Assembly: GCF_007751035.1 (NCBI RefSeq)
Contig: NZ_CP036433.1
Span: 5,375,001-5,439,000 of the forward strand
DNA from: Lignipirellula cremea
Lineage (GTDB): Bacteria; Planctomycetota; Planctomycetia; Pirellulales; Pirellulaceae
Direction: 5' to 3'
DNA: 64,000 nucleotides
Part shown: piece after piece, positions 10,260 through 19,678 of the stretch
Numbering within the stretch: the first letter of the stretch is position 1
How the letters are laid out: every line of letters starts with the position of its first letter
Notes under the pieces: model-generated
What the model was told of the DNA's origin: nothing
The model's database searches: none
Seen by the model: only the letters and a program-made list of their open reading frames with translations
Made by a program: the position numbers and the translations under genes

Positions 10260-10539
10260 CAGAAGTCTCCAGACTTTGATGGGAGGATTCTCGGCCTGTT
10301 TGCTTTTTCGTGGGGCAGGTTTGCAACCTGCTTATCAAGGAGGGAATGATTGGGATTTGTGGCAGGTTGCAAACCTCCCCCACTTTGGCTCCTTCCCGAG
10401 GAAGATTTCCCACCCACAAACGAGACGCCCCTACTCGGGGAAGTTTCACCGCGACGGTGTCTCGTGCATCGGGGCTTCCCTAGGAGTATAATGGGGGAGC
10501 GTCGCTCGGCCCCGTTCGCCCGGCTCCCCCATTTTGTCT
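10260..10539. repeat. Intergenic stretch with inverted GCAGGTTTGCAACCTGC repeats
   Basis: This 280-bp gap between the transporter and the kinase carries GCAGGTTTGCAACCTGC at 10315-10331, itself nearly palindromic, and an inverted copy GCAGGTTGCAAACCT at 10362-10376. The two can pair into a long hairpin with a 30-nt loop. It may serve as a terminator for the transporter or be a dispersed intergenic repeat; the window has no other copy that I found. Confidence 0.5.
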
Positions 10540-12375
10540 ATGAGCATCATTCAACTCACCGCGGAAGAATTCCAGCAGCATCTCATCGCCAGTGGATTGA
10601 TGGCAGCGCCCGCTGCGGCCCTGCGGTGCCAGCAATTGACCGGCGACGGTGTTATGGCCGACGGCGAAAGTCTGGCCAAAGCTATGTTGAAACGGGGCGA
10701 GCTGACCTCGTACCAGGCCCGCGTTCTGCTGCAGATTCGCCCTCAACCGCTGGTGTTTGACGACTACGAACTGCGGGATCGACTGGGCGGCGGTTCGATG
10801 GGGTACGTCTGCCGGGCTCGTCATCGGCGTAACGGAAGAGAGGCGGCCGTCAAGATTTTAACGGCGTCGGCCAGTATCTCGCCGACCATGCTCCGCCGCT
10901 TTCGACGGGAGGCCAAAACGGCCTTCCAGATGCAACACCCCAACATTGTCACGGCGTTTACCTATGGCGAAGTGAACGACGTTCACTTCCTGGCGATGGA
11001 ACTGGTCGACGGCCCCGATTTTCATCGGCTGGTCAACGAGTCAGGGCCGACTTCGCCGGCGGTCGCTTTCGATTACATCCGCCAGGCCGCCCTGGGCCTG
11101 CAGCATGCCCATCAGAAAGGAGTCGTGCATCGGGATGTGAAGCCGGCCAACCTGCTGGTCGACAAGCAGGGTCGGGTCAAGGTGGTCGACCTGGGGCTGG
11201 CGGCCATTAAAGAGGAGGCGATCGGCATCGCCGCCTCGATCGGTCAGCTGACGCAAGACGGCCAGACCCTCGGCACCGCCGACTACATGGCGCCGGAACA
11301 GGCGCTCGACACGCACGCCGCGGACCAGCGGGCCGATATCTACGCGCTCGGATGCGTCTGGCATTATTTGCTGCTGGGGGCGCCGCCCTTTCGCCGAAAC
11401 TCGCTGGCAGAAACGCTTATCGCCCACCACGAAGCGCCCATCCCCTCGCTGCGCGAACTGGGAGCAGCAGTCACGCCGGAGCACGACGCCGTGTTCCAGA
11501 AGATGCTGGCCAAGAACCGCGACGATCGATACGCCGATCTGGAACAGATGCTGGCGGCGTTAAGTTTATGCCCTGCTCTGGGGCCGCCTCCCGTCCAGGC
11601 CGTCGACCCTGCACAAGAGTCGGCGTCCTCGCCGTCAGGGGCCGCTTCGGCGGAGGATCTCTTGGCGGCGCGGAAAGCGCTGCCGGTAGAACCCGCGACG
11701 CCCAGTTTGCCGTTGCCGGCTCCTTTGGCCCCGGATTCGCTTCCGTCGCTGGCCGAGGTCGAAGAGTCGCGGACCGTGCATGGCGGTTCTGCCACGCGCG
11801 ATACGGCCTGGTCGCCGCCGTGGAAAAAGTTCGATCCGTTGACCGCATTCAATGGCCCCGACAGGGCGATTGCCGCCTGGGTGCTGGAGACGGGCGGAGC
11901 GATCGTGGTCCGCACCCGGAAGCAGGCGTCCTCTCCGATCCGCAGTCGGATTGCCGTCGCGACCGAACTGCCGGACGATCCGCTGGTGATCGAACAGATC
12001 GACTGGAGCGAAAACCCCCTGCTGGGCGACAGCGACCTGCCAAAACTGGGCGACCTGCAGCACTTATCGGTGCTGAATCTGAACGGCTGCGATATCACCA
12101 GCGGCGCGCTGGAGTCGCTGGCGAAACTCCCGGCCCTCACCGAGTTGCATCTGCAGCGGACCTATGTTTCCGATGATGGGCTGTACTTTGTTTCGCGGAT
12201 TCCGCATCTCACCTGTCTGGATCTGCGCGGCGATAACCTGTCAGATTTCGCCGTCGATTATCTAGTGCAAATGCGGCGGCTGCAGCAGCTGCATCTGCCC
12301 GGCGACTGTTTCAGCCAGCGAGCCCTGGTCCGCCTGCAGCGGGAGCTTCCCGCCTGTGAGCTGAAGCTGCGTTAA
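10540..12375 (+). CDS. Serine/threonine protein kinase with C-terminal leucine-rich repeats
   Basis: 611 aa. Residues 1-70 form the short helical module seen ahead of many planctomycete kinases. The kinase domain runs from about 76 to 345: glycine loop LGGGSMGYV, K105 in AAVKIL, HRDVKPANLL (HRD at 197-199), DLG in place of DFG (217-219) and APEQ. A Pro/Ala/Ser-rich linker (about 345-415) leads to a C-terminal region with leucine-rich repeats (HLSVLNLNGCDITSGALESL, ALTELHLQRTYVSDDGL, LTCLDLRGDNLSD). No transmembrane segment is evident, so it is probably a soluble signalling kinase with an LRR interaction domain. I start at ATG 10540; TTG two codons upstream is open. Confidence 0.9.
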   Translation: MSIIQLTAEEFQQHLIASGLMAAPAAALRCQQLTGDGVMADGESLAKAMLKRGELTSYQARVLLQIRPQPLVFDDYELRDRLGGGSMGYVCRARHRRNGREAAVKILTASASISPTMLRRFRREAKTAFQMQHPNIVTAFTYGEVNDVHFLAMELVDGPDFHRLVNESGPTSPAVAFDYIRQAALGLQHAHQKGVVHRDVKPANLLVDKQGRVKVVDLGLAAIKEEAIGIAASIGQLTQDGQTLGTADYMAPEQALDTHAADQRADIYALGCVWHYLLLGAPPFRRNSLAETLIAHHEAPIPSLRELGAAVTPEHDAVFQKMLAKNRDDRYADLEQMLAALSLCPALGPPPVQAVDPAQESASSPSGAASAEDLLAARKALPVEPATPSLPLPAPLAPDSLPSLAEVEESRTVHGGSATRDTAWSPPWKKFDPLTAFNGPDRAIAAWVLETGGAIVVRTRKQASSPIRSRIAVATELPDDPLVIEQIDWSENPLLGDSDLPKLGDLQHLSVLNLNGCDITSGALESLAKLPALTELHLQRTYVSDDGLYFVSRIPHLTCLDLRGDNLSDFAVDYLVQMRRLQQLHLPGDCFSQRALVRLQRELPACELKLR

Positions 12376-12522
12376 AGGTCGATGGGCCTGTGCGACGGTC
12401 CGCTTTCTTGGTTGGCATGACACGGACGCCTCTTTTATAATGCGTGGTGCAAGGCTGCGGCTCCTCTTCGCAGGGAGCTGTCCCGTGTCTGCCGCCTGAC
12501 CTGTTTGCCCTGGAGTTACCTG

Positions 12523-13659
12523 ATGCCGCCGACACGAAGAACTTTTCTCGGTCTGACTGCGGCGACTGTCGCGGCGTCCGCCTGCGGAGAGCGATCGCTG
12601 ACCGCCGCCCCCCAACATTCCGAAGCGACGGCGACGTATCTGCAGGGGATTTACGCTGAAACGGACCGGAAGCATACGTTCGACCCGGCCGCTCCTGGCG
12701 GGTTCGCCCGCTGGCAGGCCGACGCCCGGCCCGAACTGCGCCGGCTGCTGGGACTGGAAGAGATGGCCCGGCATGCGGCCGATCATCAGCCGGCCGTGAA
12801 GCTGGAAGCACCGGAAGACCGCGACGACTACACCCTGCAGGCGGGACGGATCGAAACAGAGCCGAACGTGAGCATTCCGTTCTGGCTGCTCCGGCCCCGC
12901 GGCGACGGGCCGTTTCCGCTGGCCGTGCTGCCGCATGGGCATGATCGCGACGGCCATAATACTTGCGCCGGCGTATACCGGGACGAAGCCCATCGCACGA
13001 CGTCGCTCGCCCAGGATCGCGACGTGGGCGTGCAGGCGGTCCGTCGTGGCTTTCTCACGATTGCCCCGGCGACGCGCGGCCTGGCGACGGCGGCGGCCGG
13101 AACTCCGGATGTTTTCGATCGACATGGAGGCCGTGACTGCCGCAGCCATTTCATGCACTGCCTGCTGGCCGGCCGGACGGCGGTGGGAGAGCGGGTCTGG
13201 GATATGTCGCGGATTATCGACTGGGCGATTGCCTTGCCCGAGGTAGATCGCAGGAATGTGCTGATGATGGGGAATTCCGGCGGCGGCGTCGTCACGATGT
13301 ATGCGGCCGCTTGTGAGGAGCGGATCCGGATCGCGGTGGCCAGCTGCTCGTTCTCGGTCCTCACCAGCAAAACGGGCCGGATCTACCACTGCGACTGCTG
13401 TGCAATCCCGGGCATCATGCGCTGGGGCGAACTTTACGACGTTTGCGGCCTGGCGGCGCCCCGGTACCTGCTGGCGGTGAACGGGCGGCACGATGGCCTG
13501 CACACGACCGAGGACATTGAGCGGTCGGCCCAACGGGTGCGTCAGATTTATCAGGCGGCTGGCGTTCCTGATCATTTCGCCCATCGCTGGGGTCCGAAAG
13601 GACATCAGTTCTATTCGGATCTCATGTGGCCGTTCGTCATGCAGGCCCTGCAGAAATGA
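12523..13659 (+). CDS. Secreted alpha/beta hydrolase (acetyl xylan esterase/dienelactone hydrolase-like)
   Basis: 378-aa exported hydrolase. The N-terminus [21 protein letters not shown] is a Tat-like or lipoprotein-type signal (RRTFLGL followed by Ala-rich stretch and Cys). [16 protein letters not shown] forms the oxyanion side, [13 protein letters not shown] holds the nucleophile serine, NGRHDGLHT the acid and the His is likely in [10 protein letters not shown]. This set fits the large abhydrolase family of planctomycete esterases. Substrate is unknown. ATG 12523 has GGAG nine bases upstream. The gene stands alone between the kinase and msrB. Confidence 0.75.
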   Translation: MPPTRRTFLGLTAATVAASACGERSLTAAPQHSEATATYLQGIYAETDRKHTFDPAAPGGFARWQADARPELRRLLGLEEMARHAADHQPAVKLEAPEDRDDYTLQAGRIETEPNVSIPFWLLRPRGDGPFPLAVLPHGHDRDGHNTCAGVYRDEAHRTTSLAQDRDVGVQAVRRGFLTIAPATRGLATAAAGTPDVFDRHGGRDCRSHFMHCLLAGRTAVGERVWDMSRIIDWAIALPEVDRRNVLMMGNSGGGVVTMYAAACEERIRIAVASCSFSVLTSKTGRIYHCDCCAIPGIMRWGELYDVCGLAAPRYLLAVNGRHDGLHTTEDIERSAQRVRQIYQAAGVPDHFAHRWGPKGHQFYSDLMWPFVMQALQK

Positions 13660-13804
13660 GCCGCCGCGCACCAGCCGGCGGACTTTGGTCTCGTCACAAA
13701 AATCGGGAATTTTTTGTAAGGAAACAGCCCTTTCCCACGTCGTTTTGACAGTTCGCAATCCTGCCAGGCGAAAAAAGGTCGCCGCCTACTCGAAGGAGGA
13801 AACC

Positions 13805-14347
13805 ATGTTCCGCAATCATCGCATTTTTCTCGCGGCTGCCCTGCTGGCGGCCGGCTTCCTTTCCACCACAAATCTGTGGCGCACGCCAGGCTGGGCCCAG
13901 GAGCCGGCGGATGCGTATGCTGAGCAGAAGAAGAAACTGACGCCCCTCCAGTACCGCGTGACGCAGCGTAGCGCGACCGAACCTGCCTTCCGGAATGCGT
14001 ACTGGGACAACAAGGCCGAAGGACTGTACGTCGACATCGTTTCCGGAGAGCCGCTGTTCAGCTCGCGAGACAAGTTCAAGTCGGGGACGGGCTGGCCTTC
14101 GTTTGTGCGACCCATCGATCCCCAGAACATTGTGGAAACGCCCGAGGTGACGTTTTTTACCCGGCGGATCGAAGTGAGTTCCAGGAAAGCGGGGTCCCAT
14201 CTGGGCCATGTGTTCAACGACGGCCCGCCGCCGACCGGCCTGCGGTACTGCATGAACTCGGCCGCCTTGCGGTTCATCCCGCGGGAGAAACTCAAGGAAG
14301 AAGGCTACGGCGAATTCGCAGAGCAGTTTGAAGCCGAGCAGAAGTAG
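13805..14347 (+). CDS. msrB: Exported peptide-methionine (R)-S-oxide reductase MsrB
   Basis: 180 aa with an N-terminal signal ([20 protein letters not shown]), so it should work outside the cytoplasm repairing methionine-R-sulfoxide. The core has [39 protein letters not shown] with catalytic Cys149 in RYCMN. The zinc CxxC pairs found in many MsrBs are absent, and the usual resolving Cys of SGCGWPSF is Thr here, so recycling may use another mechanism. The ATG at 13805 is fixed by a strong AAGGAGG box eight bases before it. Upstream in-frame codons are open but lack a ribosome site. Confidence 0.92.
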   Translation: MFRNHRIFLAAALLAAGFLSTTNLWRTPGWAQEPADAYAEQKKKLTPLQYRVTQRSATEPAFRNAYWDNKAEGLYVDIVSGEPLFSSRDKFKSGTGWPSFVRPIDPQNIVETPEVTFFTRRIEVSSRKAGSHLGHVFNDGPPPTGLRYCMNSAALRFIPREKLKEEGYGEFAEQFEAEQK

Positions 14348-14407
14348 CCGGCCAAGGTGAACCCACAGAACTGTTTTTCCCAGGGCGGTTCCTGAAGGGC
14401 CGCCCGA

Positions 14408-15202
14408 TTATTTTTCCACGGAACGCCAGGCGACCGACACCACCGGCGCCGCGTTGGCGTAGGTGGTGATGGAAACGGTCGTCACCTCTTCGTTCGTTCG
14501 CACGCCGGGGGCCGCGGGCAAGATCCGCATGAAGCTCACGCTGTAGTTGCCGGGCGTTCGTTCACTGCCGGAGCGGAAGTCGTACATCGTCAACGGGGCG
14601 ACGTCGGGGTACTGCTGCTTCAGCTGCTCGTTCGCCACTTTCACCCACTTCTCGACTTCGTCTGTTCCGCCCATCTGGACGATCGATCGTACCTGGTTCA
14701 GCCGGCTGCGAATGGCGCCGAACTGCTGCAGCTCGACGATAGGCTCGCCCCCGCCCAGGCCGACCGGAGTACGCCGTACGGTTTTTTGCTGCCCGTCGAC
14801 ATGAACCATGATCACCGTCGTTGAGCGATCAGGGATCCGTCGTCGCGGGCCGCCAGCCTCGAGTTTTTTCTCCACGGCTGTTTCATCGTAGGCAAAGAAC
14901 TGATTCTCATCGACAATAAAGGCGATCAATTCCTGGAGTTCGGCCGCGGAAAGCTTGCCTTCCAGGGATTTTCTCCCCGCGTAGTTTGCCGGCAGCAGCA
15001 CGGTCCCATCGGCCAGGATGCTCATCGTCGGCGTGTTCGCCGACCGCGGCAGACCGTAACCGCCCTGGAAGTCGAGCGTAATCACCGAATCCTTGGGATT
15101 CTCGGGAAGGAGATGCTTTTTCACGGCGTCAGGCTCGGCGGCGAGACCGGTTGTGGCCCAGGAAAAACAAGCGAGAGTCGCCGTTAACAGCAGCAATTTC
15201 AT
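14408..15202 (-). CDS. Exported protein of unknown function
   Basis: 264 aa starting with a clear signal peptide (MKLLLLTATLACFSWATTGLAAE). The mature part has no domain I recognise; it contains a stretch SVITLDFQGGYGLPRSANTPTMSILADGTVLLPANYAG, a charged alpha-helical part around ELQQFGAIRSRLNQVRSI and ends in a beta-rich VSITTYANAAPVVSVAWRS. The pattern resembles planctomycete periplasmic proteins seen beside sulfatases, but I cannot name it. I use the ATG at 15202 because the signal peptide begins there; the open frame extends 54 codons further upstream without a plausible start signal. Confidence 0.65.
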   Translation of the reverse strand: MKLLLLTATLACFSWATTGLAAEPDAVKKHLLPENPKDSVITLDFQGGYGLPRSANTPTMSILADGTVLLPANYAGRKSLEGKLSAAELQELIAFIVDENQFFAYDETAVEKKLEAGGPRRRIPDRSTTVIMVHVDGQQKTVRRTPVGLGGGEPIVELQQFGAIRSRLNQVRSIVQMGGTDEVEKWVKVANEQLKQQYPDVAPLTMYDFRSGSERTPGNYSVSFMRILPAAPGVRTNEEVTTVSITTYANAAPVVSVAWRSVEK

Positions 15203-15391
15203 GGTGGTATCCGCATGGAAAGGAATAGTTGCCCTGCCGAAGTGACGTACGAGCGTAGAGAAAAGTTCCCGCGAGAACTCGCAACGGGCGGATTCCAGTC
15301 GCCTGCTCCCCCCAAAAAAAACAGGACGGCCGAAGAAGGTCGTCCTGCGGGGAGGAATCGCCAAGGAGTTACGCCCTGAAACGCAGGCCGG

Positions 15392-16756
15392 TTACTTCGG
15401 CTTGCGCCAGAGCGGGCGACTGTGGGCTTTCAGATCGGCGTCGTAGGCGGCCGCCAGCTTCGTCAGTTCGGCGACGACCTGGGGGTTCTCGGCGGCGACA
15501 TTGGTCGACTCGCTGATATCGGCTTCCAGGTTGTACAGCTCGGGGGTTTTGTCCGACGGGCGCAGCTTCCATTCCCCCCGGCGGACCGCTTCGACGCGGC
15601 CGTTTCGGTAGTAGTAATACCCCGTTTCACGATGCGGCGAAGGGGATTTGGGGTCGTGCAGCAGGGCGGTAATATCCAGGCCGTCGATGGCGTGGCCCGG
15701 TAGTTTGGCGCCCGAGGCGGCGGCGATGGTCGGCAGCAGATCGATCGTGCCAGCCACTTCGTGGCAGACAGCGCCGGCGGGAACCTGGGCGGGCCAGCGG
15801 ATGATTCCGGGCACGCGCATGCCGCCTTCGTAGGTGGTCGCTTTGCCGGCCCGCAGCGGCAGGGCGCTGCCGCCATGATGCTTCTTGCTGAGCCAGGGGC
15901 CGTTGTCCGAGGTGTAAATGACCAGCGTGTTGTCGGCGATGCCCAGTTCTTCGAGCGTCGCCAGGATTTTGCCAACCGAGCTATCGATATGCTCGATCGT
16001 CAATTTGTAGGCCTGGTGCGGATCGGCGTTGTAGCGTTCGTCGTTGACGAACAGCGGCACGTGCGGCATCGCGTGGCAAAAGTGCAGGAAGAACGGGCCT
16101 TCTCTGTTCGCCCTGATGAACTTTAGCGCCTCTTCGGTATAGCGATCGGTGAGGGTCGTCTGGTTGACGGGCGACTCCACCTCTTTTTTATCCTGGTACA
16201 GGGAGTTGTTGTAGATGTCCCATTTTTTCTCGATCCAGATCTTGTCCAGATCGTCAGCGTCGTTCCCCCAGCCTTTACTGCGGGCCATGTCGTTGCTGTA
16301 GGGCAATCCCAGATAGTGGTCGAAGCCCTGGGCGGTGGGGAGCGTTTCCGGCTGATCGCCCAGGTGCCACTTGCCGATCATTTGCGTGGCGTAGCCGACC
16401 GTTTTGAGCATGTCAGCGATGGTGACCTCGTCGGGGTGCAGGCCGGTTTGGGAATGCGGACCCAGCACGCCCGGCATGTTCAGCCGCGGCTGGTAACAGC
16501 CCGTCATCAGCGAGGCGCGCGAGGCCGAGCAAACGCAGTAGGCCGAATAGAAACTGGTGAACCGCATCCCCTCGCCGGCGAGACCATCGATATGGGGCGT
16601 TTTGATGTGGGGCGAACCATAGCAGCCCAGATCCTGGTAGCCCTGGTCGTCGGCGAAAATGATCACGACGTTCGGTTTTTCCGCCGCCACAGCAACGGCG
16701 GCCGTCAGCACGGCCAGCAGGGCGCAAAGCGGCGCCAGGAATCGCAGATACATCAT
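15392..16756 (-). CDS. Secreted formylglycine-dependent arylsulfatase
   Basis: 454 aa. A signal peptide (FLAPLCALLAVLTAAVAVAAE) is followed by PNVVIIFADDQGYQDLGCYG with the metal-binding aspartates, and by CSASRASLMTG with the Cys76 to be converted to formylglycine. GKWHLGD, HFCHAMPHVPL, YTSDNGPW and GLDITALL complete the arylsulfatase A-type order. It is likely extracytoplasmic and acts on sulfated glycans or esters. Start: tandem ATGs at 16756/16753 open the signal peptide; the frame continues upstream but without coding character. It is one of three sulfatases in the first 22 kb. Confidence 0.88.
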   Translation of the reverse strand: MMYLRFLAPLCALLAVLTAAVAVAAEKPNVVIIFADDQGYQDLGCYGSPHIKTPHIDGLAGEGMRFTSFYSAYCVCSASRASLMTGCYQPRLNMPGVLGPHSQTGLHPDEVTIADMLKTVGYATQMIGKWHLGDQPETLPTAQGFDHYLGLPYSNDMARSKGWGNDADDLDKIWIEKKWDIYNNSLYQDKKEVESPVNQTTLTDRYTEEALKFIRANREGPFFLHFCHAMPHVPLFVNDERYNADPHQAYKLTIEHIDSSVGKILATLEELGIADNTLVIYTSDNGPWLSKKHHGGSALPLRAGKATTYEGGMRVPGIIRWPAQVPAGAVCHEVAGTIDLLPTIAAASGAKLPGHAIDGLDITALLHDPKSPSPHRETGYYYYRNGRVEAVRRGEWKLRPSDKTPELYNLEADISESTNVAAENPQVVAELTKLAAAYDADLKAHSRPLWRKPK

Positions 16757-16995
16757 CGGGGGTCTCTTGTCAGGAGGAGGAAATCCAGGCAGCTCGCCTT
16801 GCCAAAGAACAGGCAAGGAACGGGCGGAAACGAGAGTTCCGCGGCTGTTATGATAACCCAAGCCGTCCCGTGGGGCGAATTCGCCGGACCGAGAAGTCGC
16901 CAAGAGTGGCCCAGACTGCGGGTCGAGAGTCGACCCGCGGCGGCGCGATCCGATTGTCGCGCCGCAGAGTATGACGTTGTCGCTGCTAGGGGCGA

Positions 16996-18630
16996 CTAGG
17001 TTTCCTTCGTTTTGCCGTCCACGCTGGACGCCGCTTTGGCCGGGGTTTCCCCGTTCGCCGCGGTCGGGCTGACGACATCGTCTTCGGTGAAGCGAATGAG
17101 CGCTTCGGGCAGTTCCACGCCGCCGATATCTTTCATCACTTGCATCATCGGGGGCAGGGTTTTGGCCATGCCGCTGATGAAGTCGGCCGTGTTGGTGCGG
17201 CCGTCTTTGCCGCCGTTTTCCCAGACCACGATCTTGTCGAACTTGATATTCGAGATCGCCTTGGCCGAGGCGTCCGCCAGATTGTCGATGTGCTCCAGCA
17301 TGAGCATCTGGAACGCTTCCTTGGAGCCGCCGCAAGCATTAACAATCTGCTGCAGACCCAGCCCCTTTTTCGCGAGGATTTCGTACTGGCCGCGGGCCTC
17401 TGCGTCGAGCCTGGCAAAAATAGCGTCGGCTTCCGCCTGGGCGCCGATGCGGACCCGTTCGGCCTCGGCCTGGGCGTCGACGATCATTTTGGCCTTCTGG
17501 GCCTTGGCGGTCGCTTCCAGCTGGGCTCGCTGTTCGGCTTCGATTCGTTCCGCCTGGGCAATGGCCGCTTTGGCCATGGCGCGGTTCTGGACTTCGAGCA
17601 CGGCGGCTTCTGCTTCCTTCTTGCGTCCTTCCCCAAGCTGGAAAGCTTCCGCCCTTTTAACGGCCAGTTCTGCTTGCGACGCGACGATCTTCGCCTGGGA
17701 TTCGTTTTCCCCTTCGATGGCCACGGCGTCGGCTTCGGCCACGCGGATACGCATTTCTCGTTCTGCGTCTTTGACCGAAGATTCACGGGCAAAGTTCGCC
17801 GACTGTTCGCCGACGACCTGCTCTTTATCGAGTTCGGCAATACGCACGGCCCGGTCGCGCTGGGCTTCTCGCGTGCCGATCGACTGGTCGCGCTGGGCGT
17901 TGGCGACGTGAATCGACTTGTCGCGTTCGGCTCCGGCGACGCGGGTTTCGCCCATCCGCTCGTTGTCGGCCACATCGCCGCGAGCGTTCTGGATTGCTTC
18001 CGAGGCGGCCTTCTGGCCGATGGCGTCGATATACCCGGATTCGTCGGTGATATCGGTAATATTGACGTTGATCAGCTCCAGGCCGATCTTGCTCAATTCG
18101 GGCTCGAGCGACGCCTGAATGTGGTGCAGGAACGTGTCGCGGTCGCGGTTGATCTGCTCGATCCCCATCGAGGCGATGACCTGTCGCAGCTGGCCGAAGA
18201 TGATTTCTTCCGCCTGTTTGCGGATCTCGGAGACCGTCAACCCAAGCAGGCGGATGGCGGCATTCTGCATCACTTCCGGCTTGGTGTCGATCGCTACGGT
18301 GAATACGCTGGGGACGTTCACGCGGATATTCTCCGACGACAACGCCCCGCGCAGCGGTACTTCGATCTGGATCGGCTCCAGACTCAGATAGGCGTAATCC
18401 TGGATCAGCGGAACCACAAACGAGGCGCCGCCGTGGATCGTCCGCGAGGCTTTCCCCTTGCCGGTCCGTCCATAAATCACGAGCACGCGGTTGCTGGGGC
18501 AGCGTTTATAAAAACGCGCAATCAGCATTACAATCAGGGTCAGCACCGTCACCACGGCGATCGCGCCGGCTCCGGCCCACATCACCAGCGGGTCGTCGAG
18601 GGAAAGACCCAGTACAAGCGAGGTATTCAT
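16996..18630 (-). CDS. Flotillin-like SPFH-domain membrane scaffold protein
   Basis: About 544 aa. One N-terminal membrane segment (MWAGAGAIAVVTVLTLIVMLIARFY) anchors it to the inner membrane. The SPFH/Band-7 domain follows (residues about 45-220, with RTIHGGASFVVPLIQDYAYLSLEP), then a long Ala/Glu/Arg coiled coil (about 225-430) rich in AEADA/EAERV heptads, and a C-terminal flotillin tail. It should oligomerise in lipid microdomains. The ATG at 18630 has GGAG nine bases upstream; a TTG six codons earlier is open. It directly follows an NfeD-like gene on the same strand, the usual nfeD-flotillin operon. Confidence 0.9.
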   Translation of the reverse strand: MNTSLVLGLSLDDPLVMWAGAGAIAVVTVLTLIVMLIARFYKRCPSNRVLVIYGRTGKGKASRTIHGGASFVVPLIQDYAYLSLEPIQIEVPLRGALSSENIRVNVPSVFTVAIDTKPEVMQNAAIRLLGLTVSEIRKQAEEIIFGQLRQVIASMGIEQINRDRDTFLHHIQASLEPELSKIGLELINVNITDITDESGYIDAIGQKAASEAIQNARGDVADNERMGETRVAGAERDKSIHVANAQRDQSIGTREAQRDRAVRIAELDKEQVVGEQSANFARESSVKDAEREMRIRVAEADAVAIEGENESQAKIVASQAELAVKRAEAFQLGEGRKKEAEAAVLEVQNRAMAKAAIAQAERIEAEQRAQLEATAKAQKAKMIVDAQAEAERVRIGAQAEADAIFARLDAEARGQYEILAKKGLGLQQIVNACGGSKEAFQMLMLEHIDNLADASAKAISNIKFDKIVVWENGGKDGRTNTADFISGMAKTLPPMMQVMKDIGGVELPEALIRFTEDDVVSPTAANGETPAKAASSVDGKTKET

Positions 18631-18660
18631 TCCAATGGTCTCCAGCAACAGGGGATACGA

Positions 18661-19308
18661 TCAGGGTGTCGATGACGATCGGTCAGGGACCGACATAGCG
18701 GAGCTCTCGACCAGCGGTTTGACTTCCAGTAGCGTCTGGTTCAGGACGCCCGTTACGACAACTTTAGCTCCCGTAATCAGGTTCTGTCCGGTCGAAGCCA
18801 CCGCGGGGAAAACTAGCAGGCGATCCTGGACTTTGACCTGGACCTTTCCCTGCGCGGATTTGCCGGCAGGGATGGATATATAAACCGTAGCGGTTTGACC
18901 GATGGCATTGGCCAGATCCAGATTGCCGGATTGCGCCAGGCGGTACACACCGCGGAGCAGATAGTACACGCCATACAAAGCCGCCAGGCCGGCCCCCGCC
19001 GCCGTCGCCAGCTGGGCCGTCGGCGGTAAATGGGCCGAAACGGCCGTCATGCCGCCGATGCCAAAAAATGTCACTGCCGCCGTCAACGTGCGAAACGACA
19101 AAACGCCAATGATCGAGGTCGCCCCATGCGAGTCGGTCACATCCGGCCCGTGATGGAAGGCGTCCGTTTCCAGCGATGTATCGAACCCGTCTGGCGTATC
19201 ATCGCCGATCGAAAACTCGCTGCCCGCCAGCCCGACGAACGACATCACCAGCTGGAACGCGAGGAGCATGCCGCCAAACATGGCGCAGACCAGAAATACT
19301 GAGGTCAT
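18661..19308 (-). CDS. NfeD-like membrane protein
   Basis: 215 aa. An N-terminal transmembrane helix (VFLVCAMFGGMLLAFQLVMSFVG), a polar loop, two or three further hydrophobic segments (LTAAVTFFGIGGMTAVSA; AAGAGLAALYGVYYLLRG) and a C-terminal beta domain (IGQTATVYISIPAGKSAQGKVQVKV...GAKVVVTGVLNQTLLEV) that has the OB-fold signature of NfeD/YuaF proteins. Such proteins partner with flotillins. The ATG at 19308 is preceded by GGAGGAGA. Only about 30 bp separate it from the flotillin gene, so the two form an operon. Confidence 0.82.
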   Translation of the reverse strand: MTSVFLVCAMFGGMLLAFQLVMSFVGLAGSEFSIGDDTPDGFDTSLETDAFHHGPDVTDSHGATSIIGVLSFRTLTAAVTFFGIGGMTAVSAHLPPTAQLATAAGAGLAALYGVYYLLRGVYRLAQSGNLDLANAIGQTATVYISIPAGKSAQGKVQVKVQDRLLVFPAVASTGQNLITGAKVVVTGVLNQTLLEVKPLVESSAMSVPDRSSSTP

Positions 19309-19678
19309 AAGATTCTCCTCCAAGGGTATTCGCAAAACGCGACCAAAACGGACAAAAATTCCGGCCGTTTTCCGCCAGCACGCTGCTACTGTCCCTGTTC
19401 CTGGCTCGCCAGCCTGCCGGCGCCAGACTAACGAACGTTCATCACAGGGGGTTCTCGCCCAGGGAAGCCGGGCGCATGTTGTGACCGCTCTTTATTCGCT
19501 GCGCAACGTCAAACCTTGGGAACAATCGCCCGCGATTGGCCGCATTGCCCCCCGCCTCCGCTTCGTCCGGACAACCGACATCGCAGATGGAAACGGACTT
19601 GTGGCCAGGTCCACTACGACACACCCTGATTTTTGGCGGTGAGGCGCCTCGTCCCTGAAATCTGGATCTGACAAAGTG
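19309..19678. other. Intergenic stretch, no gene seen
   Basis: About 370 bp between the start of the nfeD-like gene and the 3' end of a sulfatase, both leftward. It should contain the promoter of the nfeD-flotillin operon, but I see no clear -35/-10 pair or conserved element. Confidence 0.4.

Noticed and set aside
17140-18675. Open frame opposite the flotillin gene
   Set aside because: Shadow of the repetitive Ala/Glu coiled coil on the other strand.
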